Shown: positions 10,956-21,890, counted from the first letter of the stretch. The stretch: 49,056 nucleotides of DNA from Allomyces macrogynus ATCC 38327 (GCA_000151295.1 GG745331.1:130159-179214); one strand, 5' to 3'. Made by a program: numbers and translations. The notes: generated by a model from the letters alone, not told the origin.

Positions 10956-11290
10956 TCATTTCTCCTCGACGACTTGCATGACGCGCTCCGTCGTCGGATT
11001 GTCCACGACCTCGACGCGCGCCGCCGTCTCGCTGGCAAGATGGACGCATTCCGTCGCATCATCCTCGACCTCGATGCATTCTGTTGCACCGTCTACGACC
11101 TCGAATCTCCCCGCCGTATCCTCCAAATTCTCCCCGGCCGCATATTCCGCCAAATTGTCTCCGACATCAGCGCATTCTGCCGCGTCGTCCACGGCCTCTA
11201 CGCATTCGGTCGCATCGTCCTCGACTAGGATCCATCGCGTCGGATCTTCCACGAGATCAACACATCCCGTAGTATTTTCCACGACCTCGA
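10956..11290 (-). repeat. Degenerate coding repeat in the copy C tail
   Basis: The last ~110 codons of copy C consist of repeated variants of roughly 10-13 residues around V-E-x-D-D-A-T-E-C-V. Related copies A and B have only one such unit, so the tail arose by local duplication. Confidence 0.7.
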
Positions 11291-12708
11291 TGCGCCCGTC
11301 AGAATGCCACATGCGCTGGATCCGGCCAAACGGCACGGCGCCGTCCTGCACGTCGCGCCACCACGCCCACAGCCGATCGCGCCCGACCTGGGACAGGTCC
11401 CGGCCAACCGTGAGCTTGATCACCACCCCGAATAGAAACGGGTCGTGTGGCGTGTCGACGAGCAGGTCGTGCTGCACGCGCGACGTGAACGGATCCTGGT
11501 TCTCGTAAAAATCGGTAATACACGTGACAAGCTGCTCCGACGGCGAGGACTGGATCAGGACGGGGCACGTGGGTTGCGCCGTCGTCTACCAAGCCGGAGA
11601 GGGAGAGCGAGCAGGCTGGTCAGCAAGATCTCGGCGGATGCTCGGTGGAGCGGGAAAAATAATGTAAAACGATTCTGCAACGGACCTGTTGCACAAAAGG
11701 GTGTGCCAAGAAATTCTCCATGGCGGGCATGCCCGCGTTGACGATATGGTCGCCCGCGTACATGCGAATGAGCCCAAGTTTCGGGTTGGTGATGATCGAC
11801 AGATAGTCCTTGTGAGCGTTCTTGATCAGCGACGAGTCCTCAATCCGCGGGTCCATGGTCAGGCAGGGCGACCACAGCGTAATCGCCGCCGGTGGCTGCA
11901 AGTCGAGCGCGGTAATGGCCTGGAAGACGCCCAGCGCCAGCGAGCCGCCCGCCGAGTCGCCAATCAGCAAGATGCGGCCCGGGTCGACGCCCTCGTCGCG
12001 CACGAGCCACAAGTACGCCGCGAGCATATCGTACAGGCCGCACGGGAATGGATGCTTGGGCGCCTTGCGGTACGCAGGAGCCAGAACCGTGAATCCGAGT
12101 TTGGCGAGCTGCCGCGTGACGAGACGGTACGTGCGCGGCGAATACATGCAAAATGCGCCGCCGTGAATGTAGAAGGCCACGTCTGTGCGCGACCCTTCCT
12201 TGAGCTGGTCGCGCTTCGCGACCCATTCGGCATAGATCGCGCGCGGTTCGTCCTTGTAATCGATCCCAAGTACGGATAGGTCCAATCCAAGATTGTCCGG
12301 GTCCACGTTAATGGTGATCGGCTGGTAGGCAACGTCCTCGAAACGAGCAGGCAAACGCTTGAGAATGCTGCCAACCATGACTAGCGGCACCTCGGTCGCG
12401 GCGCGAATGATCCAGTGGCTTGGGACCACGGCGCAAAGTGATCGCCCAAGCGCCGTCAATGCGGCTGCGCGGCGTGTCGATGTCGGCAAAACGCGCGGCG
12501 TGATGAAAAGTGCGGCATAGAGCGACAGAAACAGCGTTTGGAACCAAACGAGGGTGGCAAGCAACGCGGACACGATTTCGGAGAAACTGGGGAAGGAGCC
12601 CCAAGCAGGTGGTGGAGTGAACAGAGCGTCGAAATCGCCAGCGTCAAACTCGCCAGCGTCAAACTCGCCAGCGTCGGACTTGCCAGCGTCGCAATCCGTC
12701 GCGTTCAT
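10956..12708 (-). CDS. Alpha/beta-hydrolase fold-3 esterase with expanded acidic tail, array copy C
   Basis: Exons 12708-11686 and 11585-10956 with a 100-nt intron (gtccgt...ggtag); 550 aa from MNATDC. An upstream in-frame ATG at 12807 would add 33 residues. Family motifs: HGGAF, YRKAPKHPF, GDSAGG, WSPCLTMDP, SSPSEQL, TPHDPF. Two features set it apart. Near the N-terminus a 15-nt minisatellite encodes repeats of DAGEF. The C-terminus is about 100 residues longer than in A and B: the usual VEVVDDTTG end has been multiplied into degenerate repeats such as VEDDATECV, giving a long acidic tail with regularly placed Cys. Catalytic residues look intact, so it is probably an active esterase; the role of the tail is unknown. 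Confidence 0.87.
12627..12691 (-). repeat. 15-nt coding minisatellite (DAGEF units) in copy C
   Basis: Four or five tandem copies of a 15-nt unit (gccagcgtcaaactc on the + strand) encode DAGEF/DAGDF/DAGKS repeats just after the start of copy C. Confidence 0.85.
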
Positions 12709-13766
12709 GCTGCTGTCGCGCTCGCTCGTCGGCCCGGCGGTTTCCTCGCGTGGACAACGAACGGTGTTGCAAGAGTCTTGATCCGAAAAGTGGGGGCTGG
12801 TGTTCATGGAGAGACGAGAACGGGGCCAGCACGGCCGCGGGCCGATTTTTAATTTATATGTGCGCGTCGTGCTGTGGCGTAGAGTGCAAGCGTTGCGCAT
12901 ATTGTTTCGCCGTCTCGTCGATGCACCCATCAACAGTTCCAAAGTACATGCGTTGGCAGGCCCCACTCTCGTACGAGCAGAGAAAGGAGTCTAAATCGAC
13001 GTGCAGACCTCGCAGTCCGCAGAGGTAAATAAATACCGACGGAAGCAAATTTCAGATTCCCTCAATCAGCCGCAGCACCGACGGTCACTCATTGGATCCG
13101 ACCCGCAATCACATGGGGAAACCGAACGTTCCTGCGTTCGGCACTCTCGGCAGTTTGTCCAGCAGGCCGACGGCATGGAAGCGGAGGGCCGCCGCATGCA
13201 AGACCAAAGGTCGGCATGGAGACAGAGCGCGTCAGGTTCATCGACCTATTTGTTTCAAAGCGACAGCCGACGACTGTGATGCGGCAAACCTGATTAGAAC
13301 TGGGCATCGTTCTACTTCAGGACATAGCCGAAGCTCAAATCTCAGACAAACCTGTCAACCGATCGATAAAACACCAGAGAAAAAGACAGCGGCAATGCGT
13401 CTTTGCCACAGCACTCGATCAGACGTGAGAATCTCGACGGAAAGCGACATACTGGCATGCAACGCAGGACCGCAACACACAAGATCAACAACTGGTACAT
13501 GAGTATGATATTCATACATGGACGGTGCCCTACGGAACCATTGTAAAACCGAGACAATCAGCGTGGCGGACCGCGCGTGTCGCGCGGACAAAGAATAACA
13601 ATGCCCGATTGGCGGCCGCCTGTTGCACAAACAGGAGTAGAGAGCTAACCAAAACGGCACCACCAAGCGGATCAGACTCGTGGAAAAGCTAGATAGCAAG
13701 AGCAGGAGTCAAAGTATGCATGGAAAAGGTATTGGAGCAAGCTCGAAAGGTCAAAATGCACCCTCC
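12709..13766. other. Intergenic spacer between copy C and pseudogene D
   Basis: About 1.06 kb with no recognised gene. The stretch near 13540-13580 shares short phrases with 10.11-10.13 kb (both contain aaaaccgagac and a cggaccgcgcg-like string), which suggests that spacer DNA was duplicated together with the genes. Confidence 0.45.
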
Positions 13767-14827
13767 TTACTCTTCGAAACTTTGCACAGCGCGACCCGTA
13801 CAGTCGTCGTCCACCTGGACGCGCCTGTCGGCGTGCAACATGCGCTGGATCTTTCCAAACGACACGGCACCCTTTCGCACGTCGCGCCACCACATCCACA
13901 GCCGCTGGAACCCGAGCTGCACCAGGTCCTAGTTGGCGGTCAACGGAATCAGCACGCCGATAAAGAATGGGTCGTGCAGGGTGTCAACGAGCAAGTTGTG
14001 TTGCACCCGCGCCGTGGCCAGGTTCTGATTCGCGTAACAATCGGGAAAGCACGTCGCAAGCTGTTCCGATGGCGACGACTGGATGAGAGCGGGACTGGAG
14101 GGCTGCGCCGACGCCTGAAAGCGTAAATGCCGCGTTCAATGTGAGAAATGGCTGATCAATCGTGAAAAGAGCATTGAACAGCGCGGAGACGGACCTGGTT
14201 CACAAACGAGTTCGCCAAAAAATCGTCCATGGCTGGCTTGCCCGCACGCACGACGTGCTCGCCCGCGTACTTTCGAATGATGCCGAGTTTGTGGTTGGTC
14301 AGAACCGACAGGAAATCCTTGTCGGCGTTGGTGAGCACCGAGTCCAAGAGCCGTGGGACTATGCTCCACCACGGCGACCACAGCGCTACCGCGGCTGGCC
14401 GTGGCAAGTCGAGCGCAGAAATGGCCTAGAAGACACCCAACGCAAGCGCCCCACCCGCAGTCACTGAGCAACAGGATGCGCGCCGGATCGACACCCTCTT
14501 CACGCACGAGCCACAAGTACGCGGCGATCGCGTCGTGCAGACCGCATGGGAACGGGTGCTTGGGCGACTTGCGGTAGTTGGTGGCCAGGACCGTGAACCC
14601 GAGTTTCGCGAGCTGCCGGGTCACGGGGCGATACGAGCGCGGCGAATACAGGCAAAAGGCGCCGCCGTGCTTAACAAGACCACATCCGTGCGGAATGCGG
14701 CCGCAGATCGGTCGCGCATCGCGACCCACTCAGCACCAACCACGCGCGACTTGTCGGTGTAGTTTGGTAGCCCAAGTGCGGTCAAGTCTGGCTCGTGACA
14801 CTCGCGACCAAGTGTGACCTCGATCAA
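13767..14827 (-). pseudogene. Decayed alpha/beta-hydrolase, array copy D
   Basis: Homology to copies A-C runs from about 14827 down to a TAA at 13767. The first ~110-120 residues are missing. Frame is lost near 14670, just before HGGAF. The nucleophile motif GDSAGG is destroyed by a small deletion near 14460. A TAG replaces the Gln codon of the VFQAIS motif near 14430, and a second in-frame TAG interrupts exon 2 near 13930. The TPHDPF His motif survives as TLHDPF. The intron position (after FVNQ, gtccgt donor) is still recognisable near 14190. An intact product is impossible, so I call it a pseudogene. It is closest to copy B, and 14505-14670 matches B over 166 nt with a single difference seen by eye. 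Confidence 0.88.
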
Positions 14828-15115
14828 TTAAAGAGTATGAACTCAAGAACATTCTCTTGCGGGCCCTGAACGCCAGGCCGCTCACCACGCAAGATGAAGG
14901 GGACTTGTGTCCGCTGTTGACTAGCGCCCAGCCGAACCATCCGGCCCAGCCGAACCAGCAGATTTCGCTCTTGAAAGAAATGACAAATGACAAACGAGAC
15001 CGAACGCGTAATTCATGAAAGCGGAGCATCTGCCATAATCTATTTCATCGACTCTTCAACATACACGCTTCACAGCGACGTGCATTGCCACTCGTCATCC
15101 ATGGTTTCTCCTCGA

Positions 15116-17757
15116 TCAGTACGACGCGCGGTTCTTCTTGACGACGCGGCACTTCTTCTTGCCGTGAGTCTTGACCGGCTTCTGCTCGGCTGGCAGCTCC
15201 TGCGCGTAGGTCTCAACCGTAATGATCGCGGCGGGCTTCTCAGCGACATTCTCCTCGGCCGCATTGAGCGCGACCGTGGGCTGCGCGACAATCGTGGTAG
15301 CGACAGGGAGCGTCGCCACCTTCTGCTCGACCGCATCTACCGTGCCGCTGACCGTGTAGACGACCATCGCAGGCGCCTGGGTCGGCTCCGCTCCGGCAAT
15401 CAGCGTCGTCGTCGCCGCCGGCAGTTCCTGCGCGACCTGCGTCGTCGGCTGCGGGCCAAGCGTCACCGTGACCGTTACGGGCTCACCGCGCGGACCGGCA
15501 ACGACCGTCGTAATGCATGGGTCGGAGAGAGTCGCCGTCGGGACGGGGATCGTGACTGTGACTTGCTCGCCCGACGGCGCAGCGACAATGGTCGTGATGC
15601 ACGGGTCGTGCGGCGCCGTGGCCGTCGGAATGGCCGTCGGCTGCGGGCCGAGCGTGACCGTGACCGTCACGGACGTGCCGTGCGGGCCCACGACAATCGT
15701 GGTGATGCACGGGTCGTGCGCGACAGTAGTCGGGACCGGCAGCGTGAGCGTGACCTGCTCGCCCGACGGCGCAGCGACGATGGTCGTGATGCACGGGTCA
15801 TGAACGGCGACGGTCGTGGTTCCATCGACAACGGGGACCGTGGCAACGGGCAGCGAAGAGGCAGGGATGGCCGTCGCCGGGAGGGTGGCGGGGGACGACG
15901 TGGGTTCAACGACGTGCGTGGTCAAGGGCTCGACAGCCTGCGTGGTCGTCGGAATGAGGGTCACAACAGCGCCATAGCCGCGCTTAATGATCACGGTGCT
16001 CGTCGTGGCGCCGCTCGTCGGGTTGTTCGGCGAGTCGGGAGCCGTTGCCGTCTGGGTGGCCGCAGTGGTGGACGTGCCAATCGTGATGCCGGCCGACGAC
16101 GAAAGGGCCGCAGACGAAGTGGAGGTCGACGTTTGCGTCGCCGCCGCTGTACTGGTGCCCGTGGACGTGCCGATAATCGCGGTTTGCGTCGACTGCGCCG
16201 TGGTCGAAGTGCCAATGACTGCGGTCTGTGTCGACTGGGCCGTGGACGAGGTACCGGCCGAAATCGCGGTCGACGATTGCACAGCGCTGCTGGTCGCCGT
16301 GGTGCTAGTGCTGGCTGCGGTGCTGGTGCCAGTCGTGGTGTTGGTACCAGCTGCGGTGCTGGTACCCGGAACCGCACTCGTGGTCCCGCCAATCGTAGTG
16401 GTCGAGCCCGAGGTCTGCGCCGAGGACGTGGAAGTGGCGGTGACTTGCGCCGTGCTGGTCGCAGCCGCGCTCGACGACGTGCCCGTAACGGTCGGAGGAG
16501 GGCCAAGCGTGAACGTGAGCGTTGGGGGCGCGCTCGTGACGGTCGTCGCCGTGCTGTTGCCCGCAATAGTCGTGTTCGTGCGCAAGGTCGTTGCCGTCGT
16601 CGTTTGCGTAGTTTGGGCCGCAGTACTGGACGTGAGCGTCGTCGTCGGCGGCGGAATGGCCGTGCCAGTCGCAAAAGTGGTGCCCGTGGTTGCCGTGGTG
16701 GTCGGCGGCGGAACGGCGGTGCCGGTCGCAAACGTGGTCCCAGTCGCGGCCGAGGTAGCCGTCGCGCTAGTCGCCGTGCTGGTAGCCGTCGCAATCGCCG
16801 TGGCCGTGGCCGTGGCCGTAGTCGTCTTCGTGGGCGTGTCCAGCACCTGGCCGTCGTTGCGCAGCGCCAAGAGCGCCTTGCGCACGTATTCGGTGCGCTG
16901 AGAGAGCCCCGCATCGAAGCCGGTGCCAAAGACACACCGGTTGATGCTGTCGGTGGTTAGGTAAGTCGGGAAGTACTCGCCCAAGTCAACCTTGGTCAGA
17001 TCGTAGGCGTTGGCGCGTGAGGCAATGTCGTCGCACACGTGGCCAATCGTCGTCCCAGCGCCCGTCGTGAACCACCACGCCGCGACACGGTACATGACGC
17101 GGGGGTCGACCATGAAGTTGAGCGCGGTCGTGCCCGTGTTCGCCAAGTTGCCGTTCAGCGCTTCATTGATGATAGGGTCGTTGAGCCCGGCGAATGCGTA
17201 CTTCCAGTTGGCCGGGATCTAAAACATGGGCGATGGTACGGAGGGGTGGAGAAGGTCAGGATTTGGGTCGTCATCATGTTGGGCATCAAGTGGTGGAGGG
17301 CCAGGGTGGGCGTACCATGTGCAAGGCGCCTGCACCGCCATCAATCGGCTGTGAGAAAATCGTCAACTTCGCCGTCCTAGAAATCGAGAGAAACCGGTCA
17401 GAAAATAGTTCTACACACTGTTTTGGAAAAGATAGCACGGAGAGCTACTCACTCATGCGCGATGAAGCCAAGAACGGTGCCGGCCTGCTTGATATGGCAC
17501 AAGTCGTAATCGTAGAGCGCCTGGCGAATGAACGGCCAGTGGCTGACGCTGTTGCTGCCGTAAACCGCCTGGAACACGGCGTCGCTGACCGGGCACGTCG
17601 GGGTGGCGATGATGGTCGGCAGGCCCGGCGGCACCGTCGGCAGCGGCGGCAACGTCGGCACGAGCGTCGGGACGGCGCCAACGGTCGTGACCGTGAGCAG
17701 AGTTGTCACCGCGAGAAGCAGCAGCGTCAGAACCGACTTGGGATGTTTGGTAGGCAT
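15116..17757 (-). CDS. Secreted lysozyme/GH19-chitinase-like protein with mucin-like repeat tail
   Basis: Three exons: 17757-17453, 17376-17316, 17218-15116; introns of 76 nt (gtgagt...ctag) and 94 nt (gtacgc...ttag); 822 aa. The N-terminus is a clear signal peptide (Lys/His, then a Leu/Thr-rich core ending VGA). The globular part (about residues 45-215) has GFIAHET, where GH19-type enzymes carry their catalytic His-Glu-Thr, then RVAAWWF and TDSINRCVFG, which resemble the second half of GH19/lysozyme-like folds. Family placement is my inference from these short motifs. After this come ~330 residues of Thr/Ala/Ser/Pro repeats (heavily O-glycosylated if secreted), four repeats beginning DPCITT, and a basic C-terminus rich in Lys. 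There is no visible GPI signal. Likely a cell-wall or extracellular protein, perhaps acting on chitin or peptidoglycan. Confidence 0.75.
15430..15805 (-). repeat. Four DPCITT-type coding repeats
   Basis: Four units of about 28-36 residues, each starting DPCITT(I/V)V and followed by a G-x-x-V-T-V core and a Pro-rich linker, alternate between an APSGEQ and a GP(H/R)G version. The single Cys per unit could form inter-chain disulfides. Confidence 0.85.
15900..16860 (-). repeat. Thr/Ala/Ser-rich low-complexity coding region
   Basis: Short, imperfect repeats of TATST/GTSTAA type and two copies of TTFATGTA(V/I)PPP. Low complexity also opens a long spurious frame on the opposite strand. Confidence 0.85.
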
Positions 17758-18770
17758 GGCGATGGCGGTGAGGCCGAACCGCGTCTATGGTCTATGGTCT
17801 CTGGGCGGCGGGCGGGCCGGCGCGGTGCGTGCGGGTCGACTTGGACAGCTCGCTTTGGGCGCGACTGGGCTCGTCGAGAGTGTAAACTGGGTGGAGAGGG
17901 CGGGTCGAGGAGAGAGCGCTCTGGGGAGCTTGGGAGAGAAGGGCGGCTGTCGGTTTTTGTAGTCCTCTTCCTTGGGCGTCATCGCTGTTAGCTTGTGGGC
18001 GACCCCCGTGTCCGTTCGCCCGTGCGCGCGGGCGCCGCCGGGCGTGCCAGAACCGACAAGCAATCGCAATGAGCCGGCCCCCTTGTCACGGACGGACCCT
18101 TTTCGCTGATCTTTTCGCCCGCGCATGGCGCAACAGCGCGTGCCCGTAAGCGAGCCCGAACCCCTGCTTTCGTCCCGTCCGGCAACAACAGGTTTTCTGC
18201 ATCGCGAGGGACGCGCGCGCACCGCGCGCCGGGATGTGGAGCGAGCAAACGACTGGCCGGGCTGAAATTGGGTGTTTGGACAACAGTAGTCCCTTGGGTG
18301 TGGCACAGGCGCGCGCGCGCGGGGCCCCGCATTCGAATCCGGTGCTCGCTTTGCGCTGAACCGTCCCTTTCAGCCAGTTCAGCCCGCTCGGTCATCTCGG
18401 CGGGTACGGTGGCAGCGCTCCCGTGGCCCTTGTCGTCAAATGACCAATACGCGCAGCAACGAACCCGGGGACCATGGCGCGTCCGTCCGGGAAGGGCCGC
18501 GACGTGGCCACGTTCCGCGTGCCAGGGACGGGGGCGGCTGATGACGCTGATGTCGCGCTGATTTATGATGTCGAAACGCTTGTGAGGGAGACGCAATGCA
18601 GCGTAGAACAAGACCTCAAGGCGACATGCTGAATGCAAAGGGGCAGGAGGCAATGTGTAGGCAATACCGACAGCAAAACGCGATGCAATGCTCACCGAGG
18701 AAACGATTACACTACTCCCTCCCAACCAATACAAATAACCGTCTCCTCGCCAGCGAGCCTCCGATCACGC
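17758..18770. other. Intergenic region upstream of the secreted repeat protein
   Basis: About 1 kb containing the promoter of the secreted protein and the 3' flank of the kinase gene. A gc-dinucleotide run lies near 18307-18320. No gene or RNA is recognised. Confidence 0.5.
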
Positions 18771-21700
18771 TCACGCCCGCGCGCGCGACACCTGCTGCTG
18801 CCCTCCTCCAAACAACCGCGACGCTGGTACTCCCGGCGCGCGGAACTCTGGCGCAGGCGCCGCATACTGCACGGACGTGCGGCGATGCAGAAACGAATGC
18901 GCCGGGACGGGCGTTGCCGCCGCCACATTGCCTGGGTTCCCAAACTGCGGTGCCGGGAACTGCAGCTTACGCGGTGCTGGCGACAGCTGATGTATCCCGA
19001 GCGCGTCACCACCGATCCCTGTCGCGTCAATCATGGTGGCGTCGAGCGGCGAAATGGCGACGGCCGCGACCGTCGGCCTTTGCGGGGTGACGAGACTAGG
19101 GTGACGAAGGGCGCGTGGTGCCGATGACGAAGGGGCTGCGGAGCGCGGCGGGTGCAGTGCGCGTGGAGGTGGGGTCGGCGACGGCGACGGCGACCGCGGT
19201 GCGCCGAGCGCGAGCTGGCCGATCCGGTGCGCGAGTTCCGGCCCAGTGGCGGCGGTACTGGGGGTCGGGGTCGCTAGTTGCTCGGCGCGGTCGAAACCGG
19301 TCAGTTGATGCGCGCGCGGTGTTGCTGACATTTGCGCGGCGGGCGTGGTGAACCGCGAGTGCAGTGTTCGCGGGCGTGATGCGAAAGACGGGGTCGGCGA
19401 CGTGCGTGATGCCGATGTGGGCGGGACCTTGCGCTTAGTCGGGGTCACGATGCTCATGTCGTCGTAGTCGGTCGACTCGTCGACGAGCGTGCCCGCGACC
19501 GACGGCGCACGCGACCGCAGGACGGTCCCAGGCGTGATGGTGGTGGACGAGGAAGAAGATGGTGGGAACAAACGGTTTGCGGAAAGTGGTTGCGAGGACG
19601 GGACGGGGGTCGCGGCAGACAAGGACCAGGCGCTGGGACCACTGGATGGGAGTTGTACGGACGCGTGCTTGGGCTTGAGCACCGATGGCGGACGAGATAA
19701 TCGGCGCGCCGAGCCCGTGCCCGTGATCGACGAGGCCGGCCGCGACGTGCGCGATCGCGGAACCGAGGGCATCGCAAACGTCGCGTCCTGCAGCTGCTGG
19801 TGTTGCTGGAACGTCGAGAGCGGAGGTCGTTGTAGTGGCGGCTGCTGTTGATGCTGCGGTTGCGGCTGGTACTGCTGTTGCTGTTGCTGTTGTTGAAGCT
19901 GCTGTTGCTGAAGCTGCTGCTGGTACTGTTGCTGCTGTTGGAAATGCTGCTGCTGCAAGAGCTCCTGTTGCTGCTGTTGTTGTTTTTGTTGCTGTTGTTG
20001 TTGCTGCTGCTGCTGCTGCTGGAACGCGGAATCACTATTGACGGCCCAAAGTCAGTCCGCGCTCTTCCTCTCCCTCCACAAAGACCACACGCGCAAACGT
20101 ACCCGAGCTGCCCCTGCCGATTAGCCAACGCCGTCTGAAACAGCGGCCCGGATCTGGAAGGCCGCTGGACGATCCCCACGGGCACGGCCATCAAATTGCT
20201 CAACTGCGGCGTGAGCCCCGTCGACGCGTCTGCCGTACTTCCTCCTCTCGGCGACTGCTGCTGCGCCGCGGCCACGGCCGCGGCCTTCGCGTCGACCGCG
20301 CGCATCTTCTGCACTGCCAGCGTTTTCGCACGCACTCGGTCAGCTCTGGCCCGCTGCTCCTTCTCCCTTATCGCAAAAAGACACGCACGCAATTTCGCCT
20401 CGCGCTCCTGCACCTGCACCTCGCGCGTCATAACGGCCTCTTCCCGCGCCTGTGCGTGCGCTTCCCTTGCGGCCGCAGCGGCCTCGCGCCTCGCGACTTC
20501 GTGCTCGCGGTGCGCGAGCGCCTGGTCGCGCCGGCTCATTTCGGCCTCCTGTTCGGCCAAGTGCCGCTCGCGGCGGTTCAGCGCGTCGCGTGTCGACTTG
20601 ACGTTCAGCGCGAGCTGGATCGCCGGGTGCTGCATGAGGTCGGCGGCGGTCGGGCGGCGGGATGCGGTCACTTGCAGCATGGACGCGATGGCTTCGCGCA
20701 GGGTGCGCGTGTACTCGGTCGGGATCGGGAGGTACCGCGCGTTTCGGATGTTGTCGTGCAGCTGCCGGTGCGAGGTGCCGCGGAAGGGGGGTCTGAGGTG
20801 AAGAGAGGGAGGTTAGAAGGGCGAGGTGGAGAGGGATGAGGAGAATGTGGAGAAGGGCGTACTCGAGCGCGCACAGCTCGTAGATAAGGCACCCGAGGGA
20901 CCAGATGTCGCTCTTTTCGTCGTACGACGTCTCGTTGACAAGTTCCTACGCGTCGAAGCCGCGTCGTGTCAGTCCAATATCTCGCAGAAACGTCGAGGTT
21001 CGACGCAAACACGCACCGGGCTCATGTAGAACGGCGTGCCAACAAACGTGCGTGCAAACGCCTGGCCGCCGCCACCGTGCACCTGCGTACTCAGGCCAAA
21101 GTCGCCGAGTTTGACGTTGTTTTCCGCATCGAGGAACACCTATCGGCACGGCACGCAGCGCGCTGTCCGTGTCAGTCAGAGCACTGGTTTTGGTTGCACG
21201 AGAATCTGGAAGGGAGGAAGCGTACATTGTCAGGCTTGATGTCGCGGTGGAGAATGGCGCCCGGCTGGTTTTTCCTCCTTGCGTACTCGACGTGGCACTC
21301 GTGCAGTGCGGCCACGAGCTGCGAGAAATAGGACCAGATGGTCTCCTCGGGGATGCGTATCCTGGCGACGCAAACGTGATCAGCACCAACCAACGAGGGT
21401 CGAGTCGTGCGCGCGCACGTGGACAAGAGCCGCGTACCGCTCCTGGCGATGGCGCTTGATGAGCGTCGACAAGTCGCCGCCCTCGCAGTATTCCATGAGA
21501 ATGTAAATCAGGTAATTTTCGCGGTCGACAAACCGCGAGTAGTAGCGGACAATGTTCGGGTGCACCAGGTCGCGCAAAATGTTGACTTCCTGCACGAGTT
21601 GCCTTCGCTCCTTTTCGCGCATCTTGCGGTAGTCGATCTCCTTGCGCGCCATGATCTACGCAGACGCAAAGCGTCAGATTTTCAGTCCGGTAGCAGCGGG

Positions 21701-21890
21701 GCTTGAACGAGGATTTTACCTTGCCGTCGTCGCGCCGGCGCACTTTACAGATGCGGCCAAACGACCCGGACCCAATTACGGCCAGAACGTCAAAGTTGGC
21801 CGGGTCGCACGGGCCCGTATCGCCCGAGCTCGTCGGCTGTGCGGGCGCCGGTACGGGCGTGCCCGCCGGGGCCGCTGAATTGCCCAGCAT
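18771..21890 (-). CDS. nimA: NIMA-related (NEK) serine/threonine kinase with coiled coil and poly-Gln tail
   Basis: Seven exons: 21890-21720, 21655-21438, 21361-21226, 21139-21017, 20945-20863, 20792-20103, 20034-18771; introns 64-86 nt; 894 aa. A stop lies in frame just upstream of ATG 21890, so an additional 5' exon is possible. Kinase domain (about residues 34-310): GSGSFG glycine loop (40-45), catalytic Lys in MARKEIDY (62), EVNILRDLVHPNIVRYY, MEYCEGGDLS, HRDIKPDN, LGDFGLS, GTPFYMSPE, SDIWSLGCLIYELCAL. The EVN-I-L and GGDLS motifs mark the NIMA/NEK2 branch, which controls mitotic entry and spindle-pole or centrosome function. A long Arg/Glu/Ala coiled coil follows (about 320-440), as in NIMA proteins, then a Gln-rich block and a Ser/Pro/Thr-rich tail with S/T-P sites. 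The Gln block shows why intron 6 is needed: without it the frame changes to poly-Ser/Asn. Confidence 0.9.
19835..20033 (-). repeat. CAG/CAA coding repeat (poly-Gln tract)
   Basis: About 200 nt of CAG and CAA codons encode several Gln runs separated by Tyr, His, Leu and Pro in the kinase tail. The mixture of CAG and CAA suggests selection for Gln rather than a pure slippage tract. Confidence 0.95.

Noticed and set aside
6197..14827. Hydrolase array as a secondary-metabolite cluster
   Set aside because: No polyketide synthase, NRPS, terpene synthase or dedicated transporter lies in or beside the array.
15430..15805. Regular repeats that might suggest a CRISPR array
   Set aside because: The repeats are in-frame coding units of a secreted protein in a eukaryotic genome, and the spacers are Pro-rich linkers of similar sequence.
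14987..16960. 657-codon plus-strand open frame, very Arg/Gly-rich
   Set aside because: It is antisense to the Thr/Ala repeat tail of the secreted protein; low-complexity GC-rich coding DNA opens the opposite strand. There is no family resemblance.
18320..18360. ttcgaatcc string resembling a tRNA T-arm
   Set aside because: No matching acceptor, D-arm or anticodon stem could be built around it.
19454..20680. Poly-Ser/Asn continuation of the kinase without intron 6
   Set aside because: Removing the 68-nt intron (20102-20035) gives a phase-correct join into the Gln frame, which stays open for 400 codons. The Ser/Asn frame is a shadow of the same CAG tract.
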